From assembly GCA_947492185.1 (NCBI GenBank), contig CANLMR010000001.1:434001-498000 (forward strand): DNA of 64,000 nt, read 5' to 3'. Every line of letters starts with the position of its first letter. The stretch's first letter is position 1. The notes under the pieces are model-generated. The model did no database searches. It saw only the letters and a list, made by a program, of their open reading frames with translations, and was not told the DNA's origin. A program made the translations under genes and the position numbers. The stretch comes from an uncultured Tenacibaculum sp. Its GTDB lineage: Bacteria > Bacteroidota > Bacteroidia > Flavobacteriales > Flavobacteriaceae. This document shows, one piece after another, positions 1-7,191 of the stretch.

Positions 1-168
1 AAAAATAGAATAGTTACCGAAGCTAAAAGACAACTATTATATTCTTCTGAAGCTATAAAACATATTGCTTTTGATCTAGGTTTTAATGATCCTGCTTACT
101 TCTCTCGCTTTTTTACAAAAGCTACCGGATTTTCTCCGGCACAATTTAAAAAAGCCCAGAAAGTGTAA
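1..168 (+). CDS. AraC-family transcriptional regulator, C-terminal fragment (gene starts before the window)
   Basis: The window opens inside an open frame encoding 55 residues before a TAA stop. The residues are the last helices of an AraC/XylS DNA-binding domain: a recognition-helix region ending IAFDLGFNDPAYFSRFF, then TKATGFSPAQF. This is the classic second helix-turn-helix signature (GFxxxxYFxRxFKxxxGxSPxxFR). The sensory N-terminus is outside the window, so its ligand cannot be judged. It lies 75 bp upstream of the first GG-leader peptide gene in the same orientation, which makes it a candidate regulator of that cluster; that link is inference. Confidence 0.9.
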   Translation, partial: KNRIVTEAKRQLLYSSEAIKHIAFDLGFNDPAYFSRFFTKATGFSPAQFKKAQKV

Positions 169-195
169 TTTTTTATTTTTTAGGTAACAGCAATT

Positions 196-231
196 TTGTT
201 TTTGACACGTAATTATAAATTATTAATCTTT
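196..231 (+). promoter_or_regulatory. Putative promoter of first GG-leader peptide gene
   Basis: TTGTTTTTGACACGT (196-210) is followed after 19 bp from the TTG at 202-204 by TAATCTTT (224-231), close to the Bacteroidota -7 box TAnnTTTG. The 15-base element TTGTTTTTGACACGT recurs exactly at 1458-1472 before the third peptide gene, and both copies have GGTAACAG 13-14 bp upstream. Confidence 0.55.
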
Positions 232-243
232 AAAATTTAAATT

Positions 244-468
244 ATGTTTAAAAACATTTCAAAACTAGGAGCAGTGTTAAACGCAAATGAGCAAAAAGAG
301 ATTAATGGAGGAACGAGGGTTCCTTTATGTAATTCTGGAACTTGTTATCCTGTGAATTCTACTAAAGTATTGGTTGGAAGCACAAGTAATGGTAGCCCAT
401 GTGGCGTTATTTTTGGATCCAATGTATGTAGAGGTACAGTTAATTTTGGTAGCTGTTGTGTATCATAA
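244..468 (+). CDS. GG-leader small secreted peptide precursor (bacteriocin/natural-product-precursor-like), peptide 1
   Basis: A 74-residue precursor. The first 23 residues form a leader beginning MFKNISKLG and ending EQKEINGG, the double-glycine type cleaved by peptidase-containing ABC exporters (established for GG-leader bacteriocins and related Bacteroidota natural product precursors). The 51-residue core has six cysteines, including a terminal CC, and is rich in Gly, Ser and Val, which would suit three disulfides or other crosslinks. Two more genes with 23-residue leaders follow at 1127 and 1500. No exporter or modification enzyme is in the window. The function as bacteriocin or signal is inferred from the leader only. 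Confidence 0.75.
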   Translation: MFKNISKLGAVLNANEQKEINGGTRVPLCNSGTCYPVNSTKVLVGSTSNGSPCGVIFGSNVCRGTVNFGSCCVS

Positions 469-501
469 GGTGTCCATTTTCTATTTATGAAAGTATTACT
501 T

Positions 502-527
502 AGCGAACTTCGGTTCGCTTTTTTTTG
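502..527 (+). terminator. Rho-independent terminator after peptide 1
   Basis: AGCGAAC-TTCG-GTTCGCT is a perfect 7-bp stem closed by a UUCG tetraloop, followed by a run of T. It ends the first peptide transcript, so the peptide genes are probably separate units. Confidence 0.9.
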
Positions 528-638
528 TTTTTTAATAGTTATGTGTTTTAAAATCAGGTTTTTGACTCTATTATTTAAGGTGGATTGCCTAGGTGATTTT
601 TAATTTAAGAAACTACTTTTATTTAAAACTTTTATATA

Positions 639-689
639 ATGAGCAATCAAGAAGAAAATTTTGGGTTTATCTCTATTAGCTTAATTTAA
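639..689 (+). other. 16-codon ORF just upstream of the hydrophobic peptide gene; possible broken 5' end
   Basis: ATG AGC AAT CAA opens a frame encoding MSNQEENFGFISISLI, then TAA. It stops 13 bp before the ATG at 703 and lies in a different frame. Either it is a short upstream ORF, or the 703 gene once began here and has suffered a frameshift. A leader-like hydrophilic start followed by a hydrophobic stretch would suit a precursor, but this cannot be decided from one sequence. Confidence 0.3.
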
Positions 690-702
690 TGGTATACAAA
701 AA

Positions 703-966
703 ATGTTTTTAAGTGCTTTGTTGTTAATTTTTACTTCAGTACTTGTTATTTATGCAGCACTTCCGCCGTTAGCAATTGCTGGTATTATTTTGGCGATAGT
801 TGCATTATTGGCAACAGGTGGATGTATAGCTGTTAGAACTTTTACTGCTGGAATTAAACAATCTTATGCTAATAACCCAGCAGGAGCAGCGGCTCGATAT
901 GGTTTTCCAAATTATGCCGCTCTAAGAGCAGCGATTCCTGCTCCGGCAAGATGGTGTGCGAGTTAG
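703..966 (+). CDS. Small hydrophobic Ala-rich protein in the GG-peptide cluster, function unknown
   Basis: An 87-residue protein I do not recognise. Residues 1-46 are almost entirely hydrophobic and could form one or two membrane segments (FLSALLLIF..., then a Gly/Ala/Ile-rich stretch to ATGGC). Residues 47-87 are Ala-rich with several Arg (AAARYGFPNYAALRAA) and end RWCAS. It sits between GG-leader genes 1 and 2, so a bacteriocin, immunity peptide or membrane-active partner is possible. No family match is evident. The start is uncertain because an upstream 16-codon ORF at 639-689 may belong to the same gene. Confidence 0.5.
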   Translation: MFLSALLLIFTSVLVIYAALPPLAIAGIILAIVALLATGGCIAVRTFTAGIKQSYANNPAGAAARYGFPNYAALRAAIPAPARWCAS

Positions 967-1126
967 TTTTTTGTGATTCTACACTTTTAATCTTCTTTTT
1001 TAAAATATTTTAGTAAGCAACTTTCAGCATTTGACTTAAATTATTTAAACTTTCTGTTGTTTCCTATAGTAACAATTGAGTATATCCTTGAACGTAAGTA
1101 TAGTATTAATCTTTAAATTTTATATT

Positions 1127-1336
1127 ATGTTAAAATCAATTTCAAGTTTAGGTGTTAGCTTAAGTAAGGATGAACAAGCTGCTATTTTTGCAGGTGTTAC
1201 AGCATCTGGTTCGTGTAACAATGGAACAACATTTACCATAAGAAATGTTGAAAACACGAATGATGGTGGGTACACACAGGCTGAAAGCATTTGTGGACGA
1301 GCAGGTATAGCTACAAGTACAGTTGTGTTTAGGTAG
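1127..1336 (+). CDS. GG-leader small secreted peptide precursor, peptide 2
   Basis: A 69-residue precursor. The ATG at 1127 is chosen over the upstream TTG because it aligns the 23-residue leader (MLKSISSLG ... SKDEQAAIFAG) with those of peptides 1 and 3. The cleavage motif is AG rather than GG. The core of about 46 residues has only two cysteines (SGSC and SIC) and is rich in Thr, Asn and Gly. The 25 bp before the ATG resemble those of peptide 1 (shared TATTAATCTTTAAA). No processing enzyme is nearby within the window. The role is inferred. Confidence 0.7.
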   Translation: MLKSISSLGVSLSKDEQAAIFAGVTASGSCNNGTTFTIRNVENTNDGGYTQAESICGRAGIATSTVVFR

Positions 1337-1385
1337 TATTTATAAAGCAAAAGTATTTATAGCTAATGCATTATAATAAATAAGT

Positions 1386-1408
1386 AAAAGCGGGCTTGTC
1401 CCGTTTTT
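1386..1408 (+). terminator. Terminator after peptide 2
   Basis: AAAAGCGGG-CTTGT-CCCGTTTTT forms a stem of CGGG/CCCG extended by a G-T and A-T pairs, with a T run on the 3' side. Confidence 0.7.
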
Positions 1409-1457
1409 AGTTTCTTCATAACTACTGTTTTTCAATTATTTTGGGTAACAGATATTA

Positions 1458-1492
1458 TTGTTTTTGACACGTGCTTATAAATATTAAAATTT
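1458..1492 (+). promoter_or_regulatory. Putative promoter of peptide 3, duplicate of the peptide 1 element
   Basis: This is an exact second copy of TTGTTTTTGACACGT, with GGGTAACAG 14 bp upstream as at 183-190, followed by TAAAATTTA about 18 bp after the TTG. A shared promoter or operator implies co-regulation of peptides 1 and 3. Confidence 0.55.
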
Positions 1493-1499
1493 AATTATT

Positions 1500-1703
1500 A
1501 TGTTAAAAAACATTTCAAACTTAGGTTCTCTTTTAAATAAGACTCAACAGAAAGATGTATTTGGCGGTAAAGCTTTTGCTAGTGGTAGTGGCTTTTGTAA
1601 ATGTATAAGTAATGTTGTTGCTGCGGAAAGCACACAACCTTCAGCAGATGCATGTGAAAAATTTTGCACTGGTGCACAAGGATATATTTTTGTTGGAGCA
1701 TAA
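1500..1703 (+). CDS. GG-leader small secreted peptide precursor, peptide 3
   Basis: A 67-residue precursor with a 23-residue leader starting MLKNISNLG and ending QQKDVFGG, the same length as the leaders of peptides 1 and 2. The 44-residue core holds four cysteines (FCKC, DACEKFC), an even number that would fit disulfides, and is Ala/Ser/Gly-rich. It has its own promoter-like element and terminator. The three cores share almost no sequence although the leaders are conserved, as expected for paralogous precursors handled by one exporter or maturase. That machinery is not in this window. Confidence 0.75.
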   Translation: MLKNISNLGSLLNKTQQKDVFGGKAFASGSGFCKCISNVVAAESTQPSADACEKFCTGAQGYIFVGA

Positions 1704-1717
1704 AAAATAATCTTTTG

Positions 1718-1752
1718 AAAAAGGAAGGATTTAATTATTCTTCCTTTTTTTA
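1718..1752 (+). terminator. Terminator after peptide 3
   Basis: AAAAAGGAAG pairs with CTTCCTTTTT across a 12-base AT-rich loop, followed by T residues. Confidence 0.8.
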
Positions 1753-2151
1753 AAATCTACTGTTTTTTAATAATCTTTGAATTTTTACTCCAATCCAAAA
1801 GAGGAATTATTTTTATAATTATTCTTGTTTTGTAGATTTTAGTGTTCGATATGCTCTTTTAATTCTACAGTTTCCTTTTCCCTGATTCTATCATTATAAT
1901 CATAACGATATTACTTGATTTATTTAATCCTTACTAGGATATTAAAATAACCTTATCTAGGTTTATAATAAATTGAAATAGTATTTTGTAATTCATTCTT
2001 CATAAGCGGGAAAAACACTGTATTTCTTATTGATTTTCCTCTAAAATCACAATTGTACAACTCTTAGGAACTTTTGTCCATTTTTTAAGGTCTATTCTCG
2101 TCGCATCTTTGTACCAGAAAGTTTTACTAATCCTTTTAAAACAATAATAAT
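1753..2151. other. AT-rich intergenic stretch without a recognised gene
   Basis: About 400 bp with no convincing ORF on either strand. The only signal is CATCTTTG at 2104-2111, one base from TAnnTTTG, which would start transcription about 35 bp before the small gene at 2152. A minus-strand ORF crossing into the next genes looks like chance antisense reading. Confidence 0.4.
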
Positions 2152-2247
2152 ATGAATATTGAAACATATCTATGTCCGAATTGTTGGGGTTACCAAGAAT
2201 ACGACGAGCAAAACGAATTATGTAATAAACAAAATAATAACAATTAA
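2152..2247 (+). CDS. 31-residue CPNCWG microprotein
   Basis: ATG AAT ATT GAA opens a 31-codon frame: MNIETYLCPNCWGYQEYDEQ, then a short Asn-rich end. The CPNC pair and the Trp/Tyr-rich stretch resemble small zinc-ribbon-like proteins that I recall from flavobacterial genomes; this is memory of the family, not a search result. It ends 12 bp before the AhpD-like gene and probably shares its transcript. It has only one CxxC plus a later Cys24, so metal binding would need three cysteines or a dimer. Its role may be in redox chemistry with its neighbours, but that is speculative. Confidence 0.55.
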   Translation: MNIETYLCPNCWGYQEYDEQNELCNKQNNNN

Positions 2248-2259
2248 AAACCTTAAAAA

Positions 2260-2817
2260 ATGAGTACAAGAATTGAAACATTAAATCCAGAAACAACAAC
2301 AGGTAAATCAAAAGAATTATTTGATGCAGTTCAAAACAAATTAGGATTTATTCCTAACCTAATTAAAGTATTTGGTAACTCACCAGCAACATTACAGAGT
2401 TACTTAACATTAGGAGAATTAACAGGAAGTGGTAACTTTTCTAATAAATTCAGAGAGCAATTAGCATTAGCTATTGCAGAAGAGAATAGCTGTAACTATT
2501 GTTTATCAGCACATACAGCAATTGGAAAAATGAATGGTTTAACTGATGAGCAAACAGAATTAAATAGACAAGGACGTTCTGCGGATGCAAAAGTTGAAGC
2601 TGGTTTACAATTAGCACAAAGTATCACAAGAAATAGAGGAAACATTTCTACAGAAGAAATTCAAGCAGCAAAAGAAGCAGGATATAACGATGGAGACATC
2701 TTAGAAGTTGTGTTAAATGTTGTATCAAATACATTAACAAATTACGTAAACCATATCGCTGAAACTGAAGTTGATTTCCCATCAGTAGAAGCAGGTAAAT
2801 TCACTGTAAATTCATAA
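2260..2817 (+). CDS. Carboxymuconolactone decarboxylase / AhpD-like family protein
   Basis: 185 residues, a single alpha-helical CMD domain. The redox motif is C78-N-Y-C81 with H85 (SCNYCLSAH), the CxxC...H arrangement of AhpD-type alkylhydroperoxidases, preceded by glutamates 74 and 75 that can serve in the proton relay. Members reduce peroxides or decarboxylate small substrates; the CxxC form points to peroxidase or disulfide chemistry in the cytoplasm. Translation probably starts at ATG 2260 after an A-rich leader, as is usual here. It is flanked by a CxxC microprotein and an exported cupredoxin-like protein. The substrate is unknown. Confidence 0.85.
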   Translation: MSTRIETLNPETTTGKSKELFDAVQNKLGFIPNLIKVFGNSPATLQSYLTLGELTGSGNFSNKFREQLALAIAEENSCNYCLSAHTAIGKMNGLTDEQTELNRQGRSADAKVEAGLQLAQSITRNRGNISTEEIQAAKEAGYNDGDILEVVLNVVSNTLTNYVNHIAETEVDFPSVEAGKFTVNS

Positions 2818-2851
2818 TAATCCTTATATAAATTTTAATAATAAAATAATC

Positions 2852-3214
2852 ATGAAAAAAGTAATAGCAATTTTAGTAGTAGTTTTAGGTTTCTCTTTTA
2901 GTGCAAATGCACAAGATATTAAAACAGTTGCGTTAGAGCAAACACAAGGAGAATTCACTCAAAAATCATTAACCTTATCTGAAGGAACATATGTTTTTGA
3001 AATTTCAAATTCAAACGTTGGAAAAGACGTAGGGTTTGTTTTAGCTCCAAAAGGAAAAACAACTCAGAAAGACCATATTAAAGAAGCGTATGTTACTTCA
3101 TTGGCAAAGAATAATTCAAAATCTTCTTCTAAAAAAGTAACATTAACAAAAGGGGAATATGTGTACTTCTGTCCGCTGAACCCAACACCTCAATATACAC
3201 TTATTGTAAAGTAG
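2852..3214 (+). CDS. Exported cupredoxin-like protein
   Basis: 120 residues with a clear signal peptide (MKKVIAILVV... ANA, cleavage near residue 20). The mature part is a small beta-sandwich typical of cupredoxin-like proteins, ending GEYVYFCPLNPTPQYTLIV. Cys107 sits where the blue-copper cysteine falls, but no His or Met ligands follow it, so ordinary type 1 copper binding is doubtful. It lies 34 bp after the AhpD-like gene and before a strong terminator, so the two form an operon. A periplasmic redox or structural role is likely; the exact function is unknown. Confidence 0.7.
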   Translation: MKKVIAILVVVLGFSFSANAQDIKTVALEQTQGEFTQKSLTLSEGTYVFEISNSNVGKDVGFVLAPKGKTTQKDHIKEAYVTSLAKNNSKSSSKKVTLTKGEYVYFCPLNPTPQYTLIVK

Positions 3215-3225
3215 TTTCTTTAACA

Positions 3226-3261
3226 ATAAAAAAAGCTCAGCAACTGCTGAGCTTTTTTTAT
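3226..3261. terminator. Bidirectional terminator between convergent genes
   Basis: AAAAAAGCTCAGCA-AC-TGCTGAGCTTTTTTT is a perfect stem with A and T tracts on both sides. It serves the cupredoxin-like gene and the minus-strand HhH gene. Confidence 0.9.
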
Positions 3262-3272
3262 TGTTATATTTA

Positions 3273-3869
3273 TTAAGCTTTTCCGCCATCTAAATCGTCT
3301 TGCCATTTTTTAAGTTCTTTCCATTTACCTTCGTAAGCAAGCTGAGCTTGTTTTGGCCAAGTGTTAGGCTTATGCATTCTATATCTGTCTCCTCCACTAT
3401 TTAAAACTTCTTGACATTTTTCTACTGAAGTTTCACCAAGTGCTTTCCATGTCTTAATATCAAAATTATGGAATAACCCTTCAATTTTTGGTCCAATTCC
3501 TTCCACAATTTTTAAATCATCTTGTTTAATTTTCTTACCAAAAACAGCTTTAGCTGCCCCGCCATCAAATGGAATTAAAGTAGCAGCCGAACCACCAGCG
3601 AATGAAGCAGCCATTCCTAAATCAGAACCAGCTGATGTAGAAGCTTCTCTAGCTAATTTTAAATCAGAAGCTAATCCTAATTTACTTTTTTGACACGCAT
3701 CTAATTCTGCTTGTAATGAAGCAATTTTATTTTGTAATGCTATTATTTCTCCATCATTACTAGTGTTATTTTCTTGTACATTATTATTAGAAAAAAGTCT
3801 CCCTAATAAATATCCTAATAATGCTGATATAAGTCCTACTAAAATAGGTATGATGATACACCAATCCAT
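3273..3869 (-). CDS. Membrane-anchored protein with C-terminal helix-hairpin-helix module
   Basis: 198 residues. Residues 5-26 form a membrane segment with small-residue spacing (LVGLISALLGYLLG). Residues 40-80 are a coiled coil, 83-115 a Gly/Ala-rich linker, and 117-160 a helix-hairpin-helix core (DDLKIVEGIGPKIEGL). The last 28 residues read NTWPKQAQLAYEGKWKEL and then KKWQDDLDGG. The same tail, including TWPKQA and GKWxELKxWQDxLDGG, ends ribosomal protein L21 in this window. HhH modules bind nucleic acid backbones or protein partners, and here the module is tethered to a membrane. The gene lies 19 bp downstream of the OmpA-family gene and is probably cotranscribed with it. Confidence 0.7.
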   Translation of the reverse strand: MDWCIIIPILVGLISALLGYLLGRLFSNNNVQENNTSNDGEIIALQNKIASLQAELDACQKSKLGLASDLKLAREASTSAGSDLGMAASFAGGSAATLIPFDGGAAKAVFGKKIKQDDLKIVEGIGPKIEGLFHNFDIKTWKALGETSVEKCQEVLNSGGDRYRMHKPNTWPKQAQLAYEGKWKELKKWQDDLDGGKA

Positions 3870-3888
3870 AATGTTTTATTTTTTTTAG

Positions 3889-4806
3889 TTATTTTATTGT
3901 TATTACTGTTCTTCTATTTTTTGCTTTTCCTTCTTCTGTATTGTTATCTGCTATTGGCTCAGTTTGGCCTTTTGATATAGCTGTAATTTTGTTTGAAGGT
4001 ATTCCATTGCTAACTAAATATTGTTTAGCAAAATCAGCTCTTTTTTGACCAAGACCTAAATTTATAGTAGCGTCACCTGTATTATCTGTATGTCCTGTAA
4101 TAATACAAGAAGCACCATCTACTTTGTCTAGATATTTAGCAATATCTGCAATTTCTTGTCTTTCTTCGGGGGTTAAATTAATACTAGATTGTCCTGTTTT
4201 AAAATATAGTACTAAAGGATGAGCTTTTATAAATTCACCAAGCTTGGCAAGTTCTTCTGAATCGTCTTTCAATTCAGAAATGCTAAAAGCTAGTGGACCA
4301 TAATATACATTTAGAGAATCTGCAACCATACCTTCTTTTACTTCTCCATATGTGTTGATTATTTTAGAAGGTACACCTTTTGAGTTCAGATAATTTTTAA
4401 CAGAGATAGCTCTTGCTAATCCTAAATTTGGATAAGCAGAGTTGTTTTTTTCATCAGGAGTATAAAACCCTGTAATTGATAAAGATCTGTTTTTTGCAGA
4501 GGTTAAATAATCTTTTAATTTTCCAATTTCTAAATCTAAGCTTGAAGAAACAGGGCTTAAAAAGTTATACTTCGAACTTTCAAAATTAAAATTATCCGTT
4601 GTGTTTAAAGAAAAGCCACCAGTATTATCTTTTACAGAGAAAGGATACAAAGTAGGGCTATTATAAGCTTTATTTTCAATTTCAACTTCATCTTGAGTAT
4701 GTTTTACTTCCTCAGTATCATGAGGACAACACAGTTTCCAGCTGAAGTAGGTTCCAATTAAAATGGTAAGTAAAATACCAAGAAGATACATCAATCTTTT
4801 ACCCAT
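3889..4806 (-). CDS. OmpA-family peptidoglycan-binding protein
   Basis: 305 residues with an N-terminal hydrophobic segment (about 5-22), then WKLCCPH, which is probably a membrane anchor rather than a cleaved signal. The C-terminal 105 residues are an OmpA-like domain: LYFKTGQSSI, then TGHTDNTGDATINLGLGQKR, with the Asp/Arg pair that binds diaminopimelate in peptidoglycan. A weaker OmpA-like unit (GFYTPDEKN ... LGLARAISVKNYL) occupies about 110-165, so the domain may be duplicated with one degenerate copy. It would tether the envelope to the cell wall. The HhH membrane protein follows 19 bp downstream. Confidence 0.85.
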   Translation of the reverse strand: MGKRLMYLLGILLTILIGTYFSWKLCCPHDTEEVKHTQDEVEIENKAYNSPTLYPFSVKDNTGGFSLNTTDNFNFESSKYNFLSPVSSSLDLEIGKLKDYLTSAKNRSLSITGFYTPDEKNNSAYPNLGLARAISVKNYLNSKGVPSKIINTYGEVKEGMVADSLNVYYGPLAFSISELKDDSEELAKLGEFIKAHPLVLYFKTGQSSINLTPEERQEIADIAKYLDKVDGASCIITGHTDNTGDATINLGLGQKRADFAKQYLVSNGIPSNKITAISKGQTEPIADNNTEEGKAKNRRTVITIK

Positions 4807-5054
4807 AGTTTTTGATTTATGTTATTGATTGTGAATTTATTACTTTTTTTTCAAAATTTTAACACTCTGTAATACAAACTATGATTTTTTTATATGTTTT
4901 TAATATTATTTAACTATAACTGCTTGATTTTCAGAATTGTTAAGAAAAGATTAAAAATGTTATTGTTACGTTAATTACACTCTTTTTTTGAAACATTTTT
5001 GAATAGGAGCCGTCTTTTAATCAAATAACCTTTTTAACTTAAATTTTTTAGATC

Positions 5055-5438
5055 ATGAAAAAAATCATTTTAACCATCGCTTTAATTTTAGGAGCATTCG
5101 CAACAACAGTAAACGCAACAGAAACTCCTAAAGCTGAAAAAATTACTGTAACTGAGTATACTAACGTTTCACCGTTTTGTACATTAATTAGAGAAGGAAA
5201 CTATGAAGCTGTGAAAGCCTTAATTAAAAGTGGAGTAGATGTAAACCAAAAATCAACAGGTTTAACACCATTAATGTTTGCTGCACGTTATAACAGAGCA
5301 GATATTGCTAAATTATTAATTGCTAATGGAGCAAAATTAAAAGCAAAATCTAAAAGAGGATATACAGCATTAAAATGGGCTAAATTAGCTAAGGCAAATG
5401 AAACAATAGCTGTTATTAAAAAAGCAATGGATAGTTAA
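5055..5438 (+). CDS. Exported ankyrin-repeat protein
   Basis: 127 residues. The signal peptide is MKKIILTIALILGAFATTVNA. The mature protein has about two ankyrin repeats, with the typical TPLMFAARYNRADIAKLLIANGA motif spread over residues 72-94. Ankyrin repeats mediate protein-protein contacts; a small periplasmic protein with so few repeats is common in Bacteroidota, with no defined function. It is monocistronic: a 248-bp AT-rich gap precedes it and a strong terminator follows. Confidence 0.85.
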   Translation: MKKIILTIALILGAFATTVNATETPKAEKITVTEYTNVSPFCTLIREGNYEAVKALIKSGVDVNQKSTGLTPLMFAARYNRADIAKLLIANGAKLKAKSKRGYTALKWAKLAKANETIAVIKKAMDS

Positions 5439-5474
5439 AATGAAACATTATACATTGTGTAAATTGATTGAATT

Positions 5475-5506
5475 AAAAAAGACCGACAATTTTGTCGGTC
5501 TTTTCA
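5475..5506. terminator. Terminator, ankyrin gene / rplY convergent end
   Basis: AAAAAAGACCGACA-ATTT-TGTCGGTCTTTT is a strong stem with flanking A and T runs. It can serve both converging transcripts. Confidence 0.9.
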
Positions 5507-5533
5507 ATTTTATAATACTTACTTAGTATTTTA

Positions 5534-6124
5534 TTATTCAGCACTTTCTCCAGCTTCTTCCTCTGTAGTTGCTTTAGCTGCATTACGTGACATACGTACT
5601 TGAGCTACAACAGTGTTATCTGGGTGTAAGAAAGTAAATTTATCATTAGCTAATTCAGTAACGTAAAGTTTGTTACCAATTTCTAATTCAGTAATGTCAG
5701 CTTCAATAAAATCAGGTAAGTTTGCTGGTAAAGCTTTTACTTTTAATTTACGTAAGTTGTGACGTAAAGCACCACCAATCATAACACCTTTAGCATTACC
5801 TTTTAATCTTACTGGAATTTCCATTGTTACTGCCTTATCATCAAATAATTGATAAAAATCAATATGTAAGATTTTGTCAGTTACAGGATGAAATTGAATA
5901 TCTTGTAAAACAGCCGCATAAGTTTGACCATCTAGTTCAATCGAAGCTGTATATACGTTTGGAGTATATACTAAGCTCTTGAACGCTTTTTCATCAGCTG
6001 AAAAGTGAACAGGTTTGTCTCCTCCGTATAATACGCAAGGCACCTTTCCAGCATTACGTAAGGCTTTAGTCGCTGACTTACCTACGCTTTCTCTTTGAGA
6101 TCCGTTAATCGAAATCGATTGCAT
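5534..6124 (-). CDS. rplY: 50S ribosomal protein L25/general stress protein Ctc
   Basis: 196 residues, the long (CTC) form of bL25. The N-terminal 5S rRNA-binding domain covers about 1-90 ([34 protein letters not shown]), followed by the beta-barrel TL5 C-terminal domain to about 180 and an acidic tail ending EEEAGESAE. It binds 5S rRNA in the central protuberance of the large subunit. It lies 17 bp downstream of prs in the same direction, the standard prs-rplY pairing in many bacteria, and shares the prs promoter. Confidence 0.97.
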   Translation of the reverse strand: MQSISINGSQRESVGKSATKALRNAGKVPCVLYGGDKPVHFSADEKAFKSLVYTPNVYTASIELDGQTYAAVLQDIQFHPVTDKILHIDFYQLFDDKAVTMEIPVRLKGNAKGVMIGGALRHNLRKLKVKALPANLPDFIEADITELEIGNKLYVTELANDKFTFLHPDNTVVAQVRMSRNAAKATTEEEAGESAE

Positions 6125-6141
6125 TATTTATATATTTAAAA

Positions 6142-7083
6142 TTACATTAAAAATTGATCGCTAATAGATGTATTTGTTTGAACTTTACGCATCACATCAG
6201 CGAATAAGGGCGCGCAAGATACAACTTTTATTTTAGAAATTTCCTTTTTTAAAGGGATTGTATCTGAGACAATTAACTCTGTTAATTTTGAGTTTTCTAT
6301 TTTTTCATAAGCATTACCAGAAAGTATTGGATGTGTACAAATTGCTCTTACTGATTTTGCCCCTCTTTCAACCATTAAATCGGCAGCTCTGGTTAGTGTG
6401 CCTCCTGTATCTATCATATCATCGACAAGAATAACATTTTTACCTTCTACATCACCAATAAGCTCCATATGGTCTATAATATTTGCTTTTTTACGTTGCT
6501 TATAACAAATAACAACTTCACTTGCTAAATACTTAGAGTAAGCGTAAGCTCTTTTAGATCCTCCCATATCTGGAGAAGCAATAGTTAAATTTTCTAATTG
6601 TAAACTTTCTATGTACGACATAAAAATTGTTGAAGCATATAAATGATCAACAGGTTTTTCAAAAAAACCTTGAATTTGATCAGCATGCAAATCCATTGTC
6701 ATAATTCGTGTTGCTCCGGCAGCTTGTAATAAGTTTGCAACTAATTTTGCTCCAATAGCTACTCTTGGTTTATCTTTTCTATCCTGTCTTGCCCATCCAA
6801 AATATGGCATAACAGCAGTTATGTGACGAGCAGATGCACGTTTAGCCGCATCTAACATCAATAACATTTCCATCAAATTATCTGCAGTTGGAAAAGTAGA
6901 TCCAATGATAAAAACTCGGCGACCTCTTACAGATTCTTCAAATGCAGGTTGAAACTCACCATCACTAAAATGTGTAGTTTTTACATTTCCTAATTCGGCA
7001 TTAAATTCCTTTGCGATTTTTTTAGCAAGTACAGTACTTTGCGAACAAGCAAAAAGCTTTGGCGATAATTGTGTCGTTGACAT
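6142..7083 (-). CDS. prs: Ribose-phosphate pyrophosphokinase (PRPP synthetase)
   Basis: 313 residues, normal for class I PRPP synthetase, which makes PRPP from ribose 5-phosphate and ATP for nucleotide, histidine and tryptophan synthesis. Visible motifs are SDGEFQPAFEESVRG, FGWARQDRKDKPR in the flexible ATP-binding region, MDLHADQIQGFF, and the PRPP-binding loop VILVDDMIDTGGTL. It is the first gene of the prs-rplY operon. The promoter -7 box TACTTTTG is about 36 bp upstream. Confidence 0.98.
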   Translation of the reverse strand: MSTTQLSPKLFACSQSTVLAKKIAKEFNAELGNVKTTHFSDGEFQPAFEESVRGRRVFIIGSTFPTADNLMEMLLMLDAAKRASARHITAVMPYFGWARQDRKDKPRVAIGAKLVANLLQAAGATRIMTMDLHADQIQGFFEKPVDHLYASTIFMSYIESLQLENLTIASPDMGGSKRAYAYSKYLASEVVICYKQRKKANIIDHMELIGDVEGKNVILVDDMIDTGGTLTRAADLMVERGAKSVRAICTHPILSGNAYEKIENSKLTELIVSDTIPLKKEISKIKVVSCAPLFADVMRKVQTNTSISDQFLM

Positions 7084-7118
7084 CTTGGATTAAATTTTTA
7101 GTATGTGTTGTTGTGGGG

Positions 7119-7126
7119 CAAAAGTA
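7119..7126 (-). promoter_or_regulatory. -7 box of the prs-rplY promoter
   Basis: Read on the minus strand, TACTTTTG matches TAnnTTTG exactly, 36 bp before the prs start. The -33 region about 20 bp further up has TTT rather than TTG. Confidence 0.6.
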
Positions 7127-7168
7127 AAATTATTTTAATGAGTATTAAAACGTTTTTATTTTAATTAT

Positions 7169-7176
7169 TAAATTTG
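7169..7176 (+). promoter_or_regulatory. -7 box of the tRNA-Leu promoter
   Basis: TAAATTTG, an exact TAnnTTTG match, ends 15 bp before the mature tRNA 5' end, a suitable distance for a short 5' leader. Confidence 0.6.
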
Positions 7177-7191
7177 CAGCTTACTATTTTA

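Noticed and set aside
1120..1350. 76-codon minus-strand ORF covering peptide 2
   Set aside because: Peptide 2 has a conserved leader and its own terminator; the antisense frame has neither.
2027..2311. 94-codon minus-strand ORF across 2027-2311
   Set aside because: It is antisense to the CPNCWG gene and to the start of the AhpD-like gene; it is Tyr/Phe/Ile-rich with no domain, and the plus-strand reading is better supported.
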